NCBI RefSeq assembly: GCF_015159595.1
Contig: NZ_CP063304.1
Span: forward strand, 930,001-994,000
Length of the DNA: 64,000 bases
Direction of reading: 5' to 3'
DNA from: Blautia liquoris
GTDB taxonomy: Bacteria > Bacillota > Clostridia > Lachnospirales > Lachnospiraceae
The notes beneath the pieces are model-generated. The model was not told where the DNA came from and searched no databases. It was given only the letters and a program-made list of their open reading frames with translations. Numbering within the stretch: the first letter of the stretch is position 1; every line of letters starts with the position of its first letter. Below are positions 41,878 to 49,583 of the stretch, in pieces. A program made the translations under genes and the position numbers.

Positions 41878-43012
41878 AGGCTATATGAAGATAACCAGCC
41901 GAAATATCGGAACGATGCTGATGTACTTTATCATCTTTTTTACCATGGCTGTTTTTATGCAAAAGACATATACCAGTGAAGAACTGGATAATTTTGCAGC
42001 GGTAAAGAACAAGGTAGCGATTGTAGATGAAGATAAAGGGAATCTGGCACGTCTGTTAAAGGAATATCTAAAAGACGTGCATCATATAAAAGAATATTCA
42101 CATGATGAAGAACTGCTTCAAGAGGAGATGTATTATGGAAACATTGAATATATTGTGTGGATTCCAAAAGATTTTGAGCAGAAGCTCATATCCGGTGAAG
42201 CGGCTGTAAAGGAAACGGCAAGGCCAGGGACTTATTCCGGTGCATATGTAGAACAACAGATAAGTGGTTTCCTGAATCATTTAAGAACGTATAAAGCTGC
42301 GGGATTCTCTGACGAAGAGATAGAAAAAGCAATTCAGGAGCGGGAAAAGAGCATAGTTAAGCTTGCAGATCCGAATGGAAATGGTGGAGCAGCATCCATG
42401 CATTCCTATCTGTTCCAATTCCTGCCCTATATCATGATTGCCGCCTTAAGCTACGTATTGAGCTTTATTCTTGCTGCATTTAATAATAAGGATGTGAAAA
42501 ACAGAATGCGTGCATCAGCTATATCGGGGAGAAGAGAGGCACTGGAATCCTTTCTGGCATTTGCTGTCATTGGTCTGGGCTTCTGGTGCATGTGTATGCT
42601 GTTTACTGCAATCTTGTATGGAAAAGAATTTACAGGAGATGTCTTGCTTCCTTACTATCTGATGAACAGTCTGGCCTTGCTGGTGGTAGCACTTTCCATA
42701 TCATTTTTAGTGGGGAATACAGTGAAAGATAAAGTAGCGATTAATGGAGTCGTCAATGTGCTTTCTCTGGGAATGTCATTTCTATGTGGTGCATTCATAC
42801 CACTTAGCATGTTAAGTGTTGAGGTAAAGAAAGTGGCAGTTTTTCTGCCCGTGTATTGGTATGAGAAGATTAATGATTTACTGTCTGTTTCAGGACGGCT
42901 GTCAGATAGCATGAAAATTACGATTTGGAAAGGCCTTGGGATTCAGCTCTTATTTGCGGCCGCCTGCCTGGGTGTGGGTCTTGCGGTTACAAAACTGAAA
43001 AGACAGGAGTAG
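41864..43012 (+). CDS. ABC-2 type exporter permease (subunit 2)
   Basis: The 382-residue protein repeats the ABC-2 plan: a helix near 15-35, an external domain (about 40-190) and a C-terminal block of five helices. It pairs with the previous permease as a heterodimer. The start at 41864 (MRVFKGYMKI) follows AAAGGAG inside the end of the previous gene, giving translational coupling. A weak hairpin (AATGCCT with AGGCATT, 43027-43058) follows the gene. Confidence 0.87.
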   Translation: MRVFKGYMKITSRNIGTMLMYFIIFFTMAVFMQKTYTSEELDNFAAVKNKVAIVDEDKGNLARLLKEYLKDVHHIKEYSHDEELLQEEMYYGNIEYIVWIPKDFEQKLISGEAAVKETARPGTYSGAYVEQQISGFLNHLRTYKAAGFSDEEIEKAIQEREKSIVKLADPNGNGGAASMHSYLFQFLPYIMIAALSYVLSFILAAFNNKDVKNRMRASAISGRREALESFLAFAVIGLGFWCMCMLFTAILYGKEFTGDVLLPYYLMNSLALLVVALSISFLVGNTVKDKVAINGVVNVLSLGMSFLCGAFIPLSMLSVEVKKVAVFLPVYWYEKINDLLSVSGRLSDSMKITIWKGLGIQLLFAAACLGVGLAVTKLKRQE

Positions 43013-43114
43013 AAGTGATTTTATGGAATGCCTTTATATCTGTAGATACAGAGGCATTCCATCATTATACAGTGCCATAGGAATCACCGCAAATCATGGA
43101 TTGTTGTTGGACCC

Positions 43115-43525
43115 TCATGATTCGCCTTCCTCCCTTTTCACTTCTTTATTTTTCGATTGCTTTGCCCTGGAGTTATCCTCGACGGATTTTAATAACTCTT
43201 CAGCAGAAACTCCATAAAGATTGGCAAGGGCGATCAGGTTCGAGGTGCTTGGATCGGAAGTTCCATTTTCCCATTTTGAAACGGCCTGTCGGCTGACGCC
43301 CAGAGTCTCAGAAACAAATTCCTGTGTCATTTTACAGCGCACACGATTTTCACGAAGCGCCTCGGCCAGAGATTTTCTGACAATCTGTTTTTCCTCTCTG
43401 ACTTCTTTTGAATTGATATATTTTCTCAGTGCTTTGATAACCAGCACAAGAAGATAGATAGCTGCAGCAGCAATTGCAAGATAGATTATTAAAACTGCAA
43501 TTGCTGCCAATTGATAACCCAACAT
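43115..43525 (-). CDS. Membrane-anchored XRE-family regulator
   Basis: The 136-residue protein is unusual in having an N-terminal transmembrane helix (about residues 5-32, rich in Ala, Ile and Leu) followed by a HTH_3 domain (about 55-110: KMTQEFVSETLGVSRQAVSK, ending WENGTSDPS) and a charged tail. Membrane tethering suggests it senses an envelope signal, as do one-component regulators such as BcrR. A dyad overlaps its own promoter -35, which fits autoregulation. It lies between the exporter operon and the M50 protease gene. AGGAGA precedes the ATG. Confidence 0.87.
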   Translation of the reverse strand: MLGYQLAAIAVLIIYLAIAAAAIYLLVLVIKALRKYINSKEVREEKQIVRKSLAEALRENRVRCKMTQEFVSETLGVSRQAVSKWENGTSDPSTSNLIALANLYGVSAEELLKSVEDNSRAKQSKNKEVKREEGES

Positions 43526-43556
43526 TTTCTGTTCTCCTTTCTTTTTTCTGTCTCTA

Positions 43557-43585
43557 TTCTACTAAAAAACGAAGGTTGCCACAAC
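43557..43585 (-). promoter_or_regulatory. SigA-type promoter of the XRE regulator
   Basis: On the - strand TTGTGG and TAGAAT are separated by 17 bp. Confidence 0.5.
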
Positions 43586-43606
43586 CAACTATTGCGCAAC
43601 TTTCGG
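43571..43606. promoter_or_regulatory. Dyad overlapping the XRE promoter
   Basis: CGAAGGTTGC (43571-43580) pairs with GCAACTTTCG (43597-43606) over 10 bp with one G-T. It covers the spacer and -35 of the XRE promoter and lies 118 bp before the divergent protease promoter. Confidence 0.5.
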
Positions 43607-43723
43607 TTGATCTATGCTTTTTTCGTATTTTGGCATTCGAACAGTTGTTTGCCAATTATACCACAGGAGATTTAGCTTTACCATTATTTTTTCTTCAGCC
43701 CCTTTTTCCCCCAAATATGGATA

Positions 43724-43752
43724 TTGCCTTTAGCGGTCTTGTATGGTATAAA
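43724..43752 (+). promoter_or_regulatory. SigA-type promoter of the M50 protease gene
   Basis: TTGCCT and TATAAA are separated by 17 bp, about 28 bp before the start codon. Confidence 0.6.
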
Positions 43753-43780
43753 TAATGTATAAAAAAAGGTGCATGAGCTT

Positions 43781-44926
43781 ATGAAAAAGGATAAAATCAA
43801 ATCAAAAAAATTTGCGAAAATACGAACGCTATTGATTCCAATGGGATTTGCAGTCATATGTGGGATCATTATAGCACTATTTTTGGAATCCCTCATAGGG
43901 GAGTTATCTCCCGAGAAATATATAGGGACATTTTTCGTGCTTCTCGCCCTGCTATATTTTTCTTATTTTCTTCAGATCATTATTCATGAGGCAGGCCATC
44001 TGTTTTTTGGTCTAATGACCGGATACCGTTTTTCCTCTTTTCGGATTGGAAATTTTATGTGGATAAAAGATGATAATGGAAAATTAATACTTCGGCGTTA
44101 TTCGCTCCAGGGAACAGGCGGACAGTGCCTCATGGTCCCTCCGGATATGGCGGACGGTAAAATACCATTTGTACTCTATAATCTTGGTGGTTCTATGTTT
44201 AATGTGATTTCTGCCCCGGTTTTTTGGGGATTATATTATGTTTTGAAAAATGTATATTTTGTTTCCATGTTCTTTTTATTCATGAGTATATTTGGAATTG
44301 TCAGTGCTTTAATAAATGCGATTCCTTTGCGAATTGGTGCTGTTGATAATGATGGGCGCAACGCATATATGCTTAGGAACAATCCCGTTGCGCTACATGA
44401 CTTTTGGGTACAGTTAAAAGTGAACGAGGCTACATCAAAAAATATACGGATTAAGGATATGCCTGGGGAATGGTTTACGGTACCGGACAAAGAATCTATA
44501 AGCAACAGTCTAACAGCAACCACAGCGGTCTTTTCAGTAAACCGTTTTATGGATATGCATCAATTTTCTGAAGCATCTGCTTTGATAGACGATTTGCTTG
44601 GTACAGATAAAGCTATGATCCCACTGCTTCGAAATCTATTAATCTGTGACCGTATTTTTTGCGAACTCATCGAGGAAAAAGACAACGATTTCATTGAGGA
44701 GCTTAGGACCGAAGAATATATAAACTTTATAAAACAGATGCGAAACAACCCATCTGTAATCCGCACAGAATATGCGTATGCTCTTCTTTTTGAGAAGAAT
44801 GCCGATCAGGCACAAAAGATAGAGGCTCAATTCGAGAAACGTATGCGTACATATCCGTACCTATGCGAGGTCGAAAGTGAAAGAGAGTTGATGGATATTG
44901 CAGCAGGAAAAGCAATGGCGGTTTAA
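43781..44926 (+). CDS. M50-type membrane zinc protease-like protein
   Basis: The 381-residue protein has a helix near 15-38, then HEAGH (in IIIHEAGHLFFGLMTGY, near residues 66-82), further helices around 120-185, and a DNDG motif (AVDNDGRNAYM) matching the second metal-binding motif of M50 proteases. The C-terminal half (about 200-381) is soluble and helical, resembling tetratricopeptide-like repeats. Intramembrane proteases of this kind act in peptide export, maturation or signalling. The substrate is unknown. ATG at 43781 follows AAGGTG at 9 bases; a GTG at 43769 is the alternative. Confidence 0.82.
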   Translation: MKKDKIKSKKFAKIRTLLIPMGFAVICGIIIALFLESLIGELSPEKYIGTFFVLLALLYFSYFLQIIIHEAGHLFFGLMTGYRFSSFRIGNFMWIKDDNGKLILRRYSLQGTGGQCLMVPPDMADGKIPFVLYNLGGSMFNVISAPVFWGLYYVLKNVYFVSMFFLFMSIFGIVSALINAIPLRIGAVDNDGRNAYMLRNNPVALHDFWVQLKVNEATSKNIRIKDMPGEWFTVPDKESISNSLTATTAVFSVNRFMDMHQFSEASALIDDLLGTDKAMIPLLRNLLICDRIFCELIEEKDNDFIEELRTEEYINFIKQMRNNPSVIRTEYAYALLFEKNADQAQKIEAQFEKRMRTYPYLCEVESERELMDIAAGKAMAV

Positions 44927-45039
44927 ACCATTGCTTCTTTAAAGGAGTCTCAGATCTACACTGTATGGGCGATGAATACCTTTCGAATGAACTAGAAATG
45001 GAAATACGACAAAAAATAACAGCATAAGGATAAATTAAT

Positions 45040-45729
45040 ATGGAGCAAAAGACCACAGTTCTGATTGTGGAGGATGATACGGATATCAATAATCTTTTAA
45101 AAACAGCATTAAGACAGGCGGGGTATCATACCGTCCAGGCTTTTTCGGGTACCGAGGCAAGGATGTTATTGCAGATGAATCAGACAGCCTGTTCTCTGGT
45201 TCTTCTGGATCTGATGCTGCCGGGTATATCGGGGGAGGAAGTACTGCGTGAAATTCGGAAAGCCGGGAATATTCCGGTCATTGTGTTGACGGCAAAAGAC
45301 AGCCTGGATGAAAAAATAGGACTTCTTACAAGTGGGGCAGACGATTATATCACAAAACCATTTGAGATACAGGAGGTTTTGGCACGCATTCAGGTACAAC
45401 TTCGTCATATACAGCAGGAACCGGAATCGTGTAACCTATCTTATAAAGAACTGATGCTGGACAGGGAGAGTTTTGAGGTGCGGATTTCGGACACTTCCCT
45501 TCCGAAAATCACAAAGCAGGAATTTGCAATCTTGGAATTGCTCATAAAGCACCCGAAGCAGGTATTCAGTAAAGAAGATATCTTCGAATACGCCTGGGAA
45601 GAACATTATATGGGAGAGACAAAGACCCTGGACGTACATATCAGTAATATCCGAAAAAAAATCAAGACGGTTACCGAAGAGGAATACATTGAGACGGTGT
45701 GGGGAATCGGATACCGCCTGCATGCGTGA
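45040..45729 (+). CDS. OmpR-type response regulator
   Basis: The 229-residue protein has a receiver domain (VLIVEDDTDINNLL, phospho-acceptor Asp in LVLLDLMLPG near residue 53, TAKDS, KPF) and a C-terminal winged helix (about 130-228, with TLDVHISNIRKKIK and a terminal IETVWGIGYRL). It heads an operon with an ABC exporter and a histidine kinase, the usual arrangement of lantibiotic or bacitracin-type resistance modules. AAGGAT precedes the ATG. Confidence 0.94.
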   Translation: MEQKTTVLIVEDDTDINNLLKTALRQAGYHTVQAFSGTEARMLLQMNQTACSLVLLDLMLPGISGEEVLREIRKAGNIPVIVLTAKDSLDEKIGLLTSGADDYITKPFEIQEVLARIQVQLRHIQQEPESCNLSYKELMLDRESFEVRISDTSLPKITKQEFAILELLIKHPKQVFSKEDIFEYAWEEHYMGETKTLDVHISNIRKKIKTVTEEEYIETVWGIGYRLHA

Positions 45730-45820
45730 GAAATCTTTACTCTTTTTTTACTTTTTATTTGCGTTTGATTAAGATTTTTCCGGTATGATAACAGCAGATA
45801 AGAAAAAGGAGACAGAAAAA

Positions 45821-46738
45821 TTGAATGAGTTACTATTGAGTACAAAGGGTCTGACGAAGAAATACGGCCATCATAATGCAGTCGATCAGGTGGATATCCA
45901 CATAAAAAAAGGTGCCATTTATGGATTTATTGGCAGAAATGGTGCCGGGAAGACAACTTGCCTGAAGATGATCAGTGGTCTGTCAAAGCCTACCAGCGGC
46001 ACAATTGAAATGTTTGGCTACAGCGGGAAAGAGCTAAAGCAAATCCGTTCACGTGTAGGATGTCTGATTGAAGCCCCCGGATTATACGGTGGCATGAATG
46101 CGTATGAAAACCTGAATATTAAATGTAAACTGTTCGGAATCAAAAAGAAAGGATATATCGAAGATATTTTGCGGACAGTTGGTCTTGAAGATGTAGGTAA
46201 GAAGAAAACCAAACAGTTTTCCTTGGGAATGAAGCAGCGTCTGGGAATTGGGCTGGCGTTGGTAGGGGAACCAGATCTCCTGGTACTTGATGAGCCTATA
46301 AATGGTTTAGACCCACAGGGAATTGCGGAGGTGAGAGATACCATACAAAAACTCCGGGATGAGCGCAATATGACGATTTTGATATCCAGTCATCTTTTAG
46401 AGGAGTTGTCCAGAATCGCTACGGATTATGGAATCATCCATAATGGCAGTCTTTTGCAGGAGCTGACAAGAGAGGAGCTGATGAAGCACTGCAGTGAGCG
46501 GATTGAAATCACGCTGGAACATCCAAAGCAAGCGCTTCCGGTCTTAGACAGAATGGGATTTAACAACTATCAGGTGACAGATAAAAGCCATATTCATATT
46601 TTTGAACGTTTGAATGAGAGTGCCAGCATCAATATGGAGCTGGCAAAAGAGGGAATTCCGGTGAGGGGAATTTCCATCACCAGCGAAGAACTGGAAACAT
46701 ATTTTCTAAATCTGACGGGGGGAAACCAAAATGCTTAA
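45821..46738 (+). CDS. ABC transporter ATPase, bacitracin/lantibiotic immunity type
   Basis: The 305-residue protein has Walker A GRNGAGKTTC, signature FSLGMKQRLG and Walker B LLVLDEPINGLDP, with the C-terminal extension of BcrA/LanF-type ATPases. TTG at 45821 is chosen since AAAAAGGAG lies 9 bases upstream and the N-terminus then matches family length; an in-frame ATG at 45785 lacks a ribosome site. It overlaps the permease gene by 8 bases. Probably exports a peptide antibiotic away from the membrane. Confidence 0.9.
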   Translation: MNELLLSTKGLTKKYGHHNAVDQVDIHIKKGAIYGFIGRNGAGKTTCLKMISGLSKPTSGTIEMFGYSGKELKQIRSRVGCLIEAPGLYGGMNAYENLNIKCKLFGIKKKGYIEDILRTVGLEDVGKKKTKQFSLGMKQRLGIGLALVGEPDLLVLDEPINGLDPQGIAEVRDTIQKLRDERNMTILISSHLLEELSRIATDYGIIHNGSLLQELTREELMKHCSERIEITLEHPKQALPVLDRMGFNNYQVTDKSHIHIFERLNESASINMELAKEGIPVRGISITSEELETYFLNLTGGNQNA

Positions 46739-47582
46739 TATGATAAAAATGGATTTGTATCGGATGTTTCGGACGAAAAGTACCTATGTTATCTGGATTC
46801 TTATTGCAGCAGCGGTCATTTTTACTACATGGATGTCCAAATTAGATACACAGGATTTAAATAAGGAAGCTTTGAACCAACAGACCGAAAGCAGTGTTCA
46901 ATCCGAAGAATCGGAAGAGATAAATCTGGGAATGTCTGTATCGCTTCCCACGCAGCCAGGTGAGAAGGTAACGGTCTTTGATCAGGTATATGCAAATCTG
47001 CAATCAAAGTTCATCGCGTTATTTATACTGATTTTTGCGGTTCTTTTTTCGAGCGCGGATATTAACAGCGGTTATATCAAAAATATTGGGGGACAGGTCA
47101 AAAGCCGGGGAAATTTGATTTTTTCAAGAGCTATCGCACTTTTTATTTATACAGGATTAAGCTTGTGTTTATATCTGATTCTACAGATTGTAATGCAGCA
47201 GGTATGCTTCGGTTATTTGGTGTGGGGAGACAAGAGCAATCTACTGAAATACTTTTTCACACAGATGTTACTGCATTACGCCTTGGTTCTGATTTGCATG
47301 GCAATTGCAGTCATACTGAACAGTAGTGTACTTAGTATGGCAATCTCTATTTGCCTGAGTATGAATCTGATGGGACTTATCTATAGTGTTGTAGATGTTT
47401 TTATCCACAAGCTGGGAGCAAAGAATTTTCAATTGTTCGATTATACGGTAACAGGAAAGATTGCATTATTACCTATGGCACCGGGGAGTAAATCCATTCT
47501 TGCGGCTGTCTGTGTCGCAGCGGTGTTCGGAATTGGGGCGACGGCGGTCACGGGACGGGTATTTGGAAAGAGAGATATCTAA
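46731..47582 (+). CDS. ABC-2 permease, lantibiotic immunity type
   Basis: The 283-residue protein has about six transmembrane helices (first near 15-35, others from about 95 to 280) and an external acidic Gln/Glu-rich loop (about 40-85). It is the membrane partner of the upstream ATPase. The ATG overlaps the end of that gene and follows GGGGGGAAA. A single permease of this size beside an OmpR-type regulator and kinase fits BcrB or LanE/G-like immunity transporters. Confidence 0.85.
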   Translation: MLNMIKMDLYRMFRTKSTYVIWILIAAAVIFTTWMSKLDTQDLNKEALNQQTESSVQSEESEEINLGMSVSLPTQPGEKVTVFDQVYANLQSKFIALFILIFAVLFSSADINSGYIKNIGGQVKSRGNLIFSRAIALFIYTGLSLCLYLILQIVMQQVCFGYLVWGDKSNLLKYFFTQMLLHYALVLICMAIAVILNSSVLSMAISICLSMNLMGLIYSVVDVFIHKLGAKNFQLFDYTVTGKIALLPMAPGSKSILAAVCVAAVFGIGATAVTGRVFGKRDI

Positions 47583-47583
47583 C

Positions 47584-48489
47584 ATGAAGCTATGGCTTGG
47601 GATATTGATAGCAATCATTTTGATACAGGGGGCATTATTTTGGAAATATCAGCGGCAGGTGAAGGACATCTGCCGCCAATTGGCATTTCTGATGAAATAT
47701 GACAGCAATATGTTGATTACCAGGGAGACAGATTTTGGCGGGATTGGTGAACTGGCGGATCTCTTAAATGAATGGATGGGAGTGCGCAGAAGAGAGAAAA
47801 GGGAATATCTGCAAAAGGAAAAGATGATTTCGGACACCTATACGAACCTTTCCCATGATATCCGCACCCCTCTGACTTCACTGGATGGATATGTTCAACT
47901 GATGGAAAACTGTGAAAGCCCCATGGAACAGAAGCAGTATATGAAAATCATACAGGAACGCATCACCAGTTTAAAGGCTATGCTGGAAGAGCTATTTACC
48001 TTTACGAAACTGAAAAATGATACATTTCACTTAGAATTGACCACCTGCTGTATCAACAAAATCGTAAAAAGCACCATCTTTTCTTACTACAATGAATGGA
48101 CTGCACGGGGAATCAAACCAGAAATACACATATCAGAAAAGCTTCTTTTTATAAAGGGAAATGAACCGGGGATTCGGCGTGTGCTGCAGAATCTTATAAA
48201 AAATGGACTGGACCATGGGCAAAAGAAAATCAGCATTGCCCTGTTTTCCATGCAGGAACAAATTTTCCTGCAAGTAAAAAATCAGGTGGAAGATGCAAAA
48301 GAAATCGATGTCTCACAGGTATTTGAGCGGTTTTATAAGGCGGATGAAGCACGCAGCAAGACTTCGAGCGGCCTTGGGCTATCGATTGCCAGGGAATTGG
48401 TGCTCCGTATGGACGGAGAAATCCAGGCCAGAATCGAAGGGCAGGAGTTTTGCGTGGAGATTGTGTTTCCAAAAAACGAATTCAGTTAA
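47584..48489 (+). CDS. Membrane sensor histidine kinase (lantibiotic-module type)
   Basis: The 301-residue protein has a single N-terminal transmembrane helix (about 4-20), a short linker, HisKA with NLSHDIRTPLTSLDGY (phospho-acceptor His near 91) and HATPase_c with LIKNGLDHG (N box) and SSGLGLSIARELV (G box). It has no sizeable external domain, so sensing may need the ABC transporter, as in Bce-type systems. It starts one base after the permease stop and is the last gene before attR, 53 bp away. Confidence 0.9.
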   Translation: MKLWLGILIAIILIQGALFWKYQRQVKDICRQLAFLMKYDSNMLITRETDFGGIGELADLLNEWMGVRRREKREYLQKEKMISDTYTNLSHDIRTPLTSLDGYVQLMENCESPMEQKQYMKIIQERITSLKAMLEELFTFTKLKNDTFHLELTTCCINKIVKSTIFSYYNEWTARGIKPEIHISEKLLFIKGNEPGIRRVLQNLIKNGLDHGQKKISIALFSMQEQIFLQVKNQVEDAKEIDVSQVFERFYKADEARSKTSSGLGLSIARELVLRMDGEIQARIEGQEFCVEIVFPKNEFS

Positions 48490-48542
48490 AAATCCTCCAT
48501 CTAAATATGCCCTGCAATTGTATATATCTTACATGCTTCTAT

Positions 48543-48550
48543 GTATATCC
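48543..48550. other. attR core repeat
   Basis: GTATATCC at the right junction, identical to attL. Beyond it the sleL coding sequence resumes on the - strand (...MTYEWGYT). The element supplies an immediate TAG stop (complement at 48539-48541). Confidence 0.8.
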
Positions 48551-49399
48551 CCACTCATAAGTCATAAGAAATACACTGTCTGCAGCTTCTCCGAGAAGCT
48601 GGTAGTCTACACCTTCGTACAGCACTCCAGGCTGATCAGCAGAGATTTTCGGTGCAAGACTTACAGACACCCGGAAACCCTCCACAGACAGTTTCTCACT
48701 CAGATATGAGATGAATTCAGCATATCCCTCACGGTTTTCAGCAAGTATATATTCAAAGTCGACATCGACACCTTCATAACCTTTTGATCTCATGACCTCC
48801 AGTAATTCATTGGCAAGCTGTTCCTGGGCGTCTTTGTTCTCCACAAGGACTTTCACCAGCTGATTATTGAAAGTTCCTTCGGCTGATAGAGGGGTCAGTA
48901 CCAGGACAGGACTCACTCCAAAGTCCTTTGTTTCGGTTAGAATCGGATCTTCATTAACTGGAGGAATCAGATTGCCGTTTTCATTGAATCCATAGGAGAA
49001 GATCCGCAGCTCATCCAGATAGAGCAGGGCTTCTCTTAGGATATCTTTACGAATATAGGGATAAGCATATCCGGTGGATTTTAAATTAAGGGACGGTTCA
49101 CCTGTATAGCTGATAACAATAAAATCACCTTCTGTAATATACTTCTGATTCAGTAAATACGGATTGTTCTGGTAGATTTGTTTGACTGGTACATCATATG
49201 ACGCGGCGATAGAAGTAACCGACTGACCATGCTTTACCCTGTGAATCAGTTTCGGAATCAGGATCAGAAGCGCCTGGCCCTCTGCAAGGATACCATCTGT
49301 ATTTAACTGATTGTCATAGATCAGCCGATCTACGGAAATACCATAGTGGCTGGCAATTGAATAGAGGGTGTCACCCTCTTTCACCGTATAAATTTCCAT
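48543..49399 (-). pseudogene. sleL: 5' part of the split LysM-GH18 spore cortex hydrolase (SleL/YaaH family)
   Basis: The frame encodes two LysM modules (about residues 2-47 and 51-97: YTVKEGDTLYSIASHYGIS and HRVKHGQSVTSIAASYDVP) and the first two thirds of a GH18 barrel with the catalytic EGVDVDFE motif (Glu near 216). It reads MTYEWGYT and then stops in the element at 48539. The barrel's last strands are missing, so the 286-residue product should be inactive. The intact gene would have 424 codons. AAAAGGC precedes the start, and CATAAGTTA (a SigE/SigK-like -10) lies just upstream. Confidence 0.9.
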
Positions 49400-49415
49400 A
49401 AATAGCCTTTTTATT

Positions 49416-49424
49416 TAACTTATG
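49416..49424 (-). promoter_or_regulatory. Sporulation-type -10 box of sleL
   Basis: On the - strand CATAAGTTA fits CATAnnnTA, about 17 bp before the sleL start. No clear -35 was found. Confidence 0.35.
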
Positions 49425-49455
49425 CGGCAAAAGATGATCCGGAACCTGACTTTAT

Positions 49456-49511
49456 AAATAACCCGTCTCTTTCAGCTGAATATTGAAATAACCCGTTAGT
49501 TATGGTAAGAT
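49456..49511 (+). promoter_or_regulatory. murE promoter with an 11-bp direct repeat
   Basis: TTGAAA (49483-49488), 17 bp, then TAAGAT (49506-49511) forms the promoter. AAATAACCCGT occurs at 49456-49466 and again at 49486-49496, 30 bp apart (about three helical turns). The second copy overlaps the -35 and spacer, as expected for a two-site operator. Confidence 0.5.
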
Positions 49512-49583
49512 ACAAGCATGAAATACATAACCTTTTGACCATTGTATCATTATTACGATTATTATCGGGAGAATTATTAATAT

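Larger units (their letters stand above)
35769..48550. mobile_element. 12.77-kb serine-recombinase element inserted in sleL (skin-like intervening element)
   Basis: The element lies between two copies of GTATATCC, at 35769-35776 and 48543-48550, that interrupt one GH18 gene in frame. It carries a large serine recombinase whose stop codon is 5 bp from the left end, a small divergent ORF, and cargo: a NarL-type two-component system with an ABC exporter of three subunits, a membrane-anchored XRE regulator, an M50-type protease, and an OmpR-type regulator with ABC exporter and histidine kinase. No replication, conjugation or phage structural gene is present. Precise insertion in a sporulation gene parallels skin/sigK elements. 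Whether excision is developmental is not known. Confidence 0.9.

Noticed and set aside
43023-43217. 64-codon + strand frame after the second exporter permease
   Set aside because: It crosses a hairpin and is mostly antisense to the XRE gene, with no ribosome site.
44965-45027. 20-codon ORF before the OmpR-type regulator, considered as a bacteriocin precursor
   Set aside because: The AAAGGAG site is 17 bases from the ATG, and the peptide lacks Cys/Ser/Thr-rich or leader features. Too weak to call a gene.
35769-48550. Element considered as a conjugative element or prophage
   Set aside because: No relaxase, type IV secretion, replication, capsid or lysis genes are present. Only recombinase, a small ORF and cargo were found.
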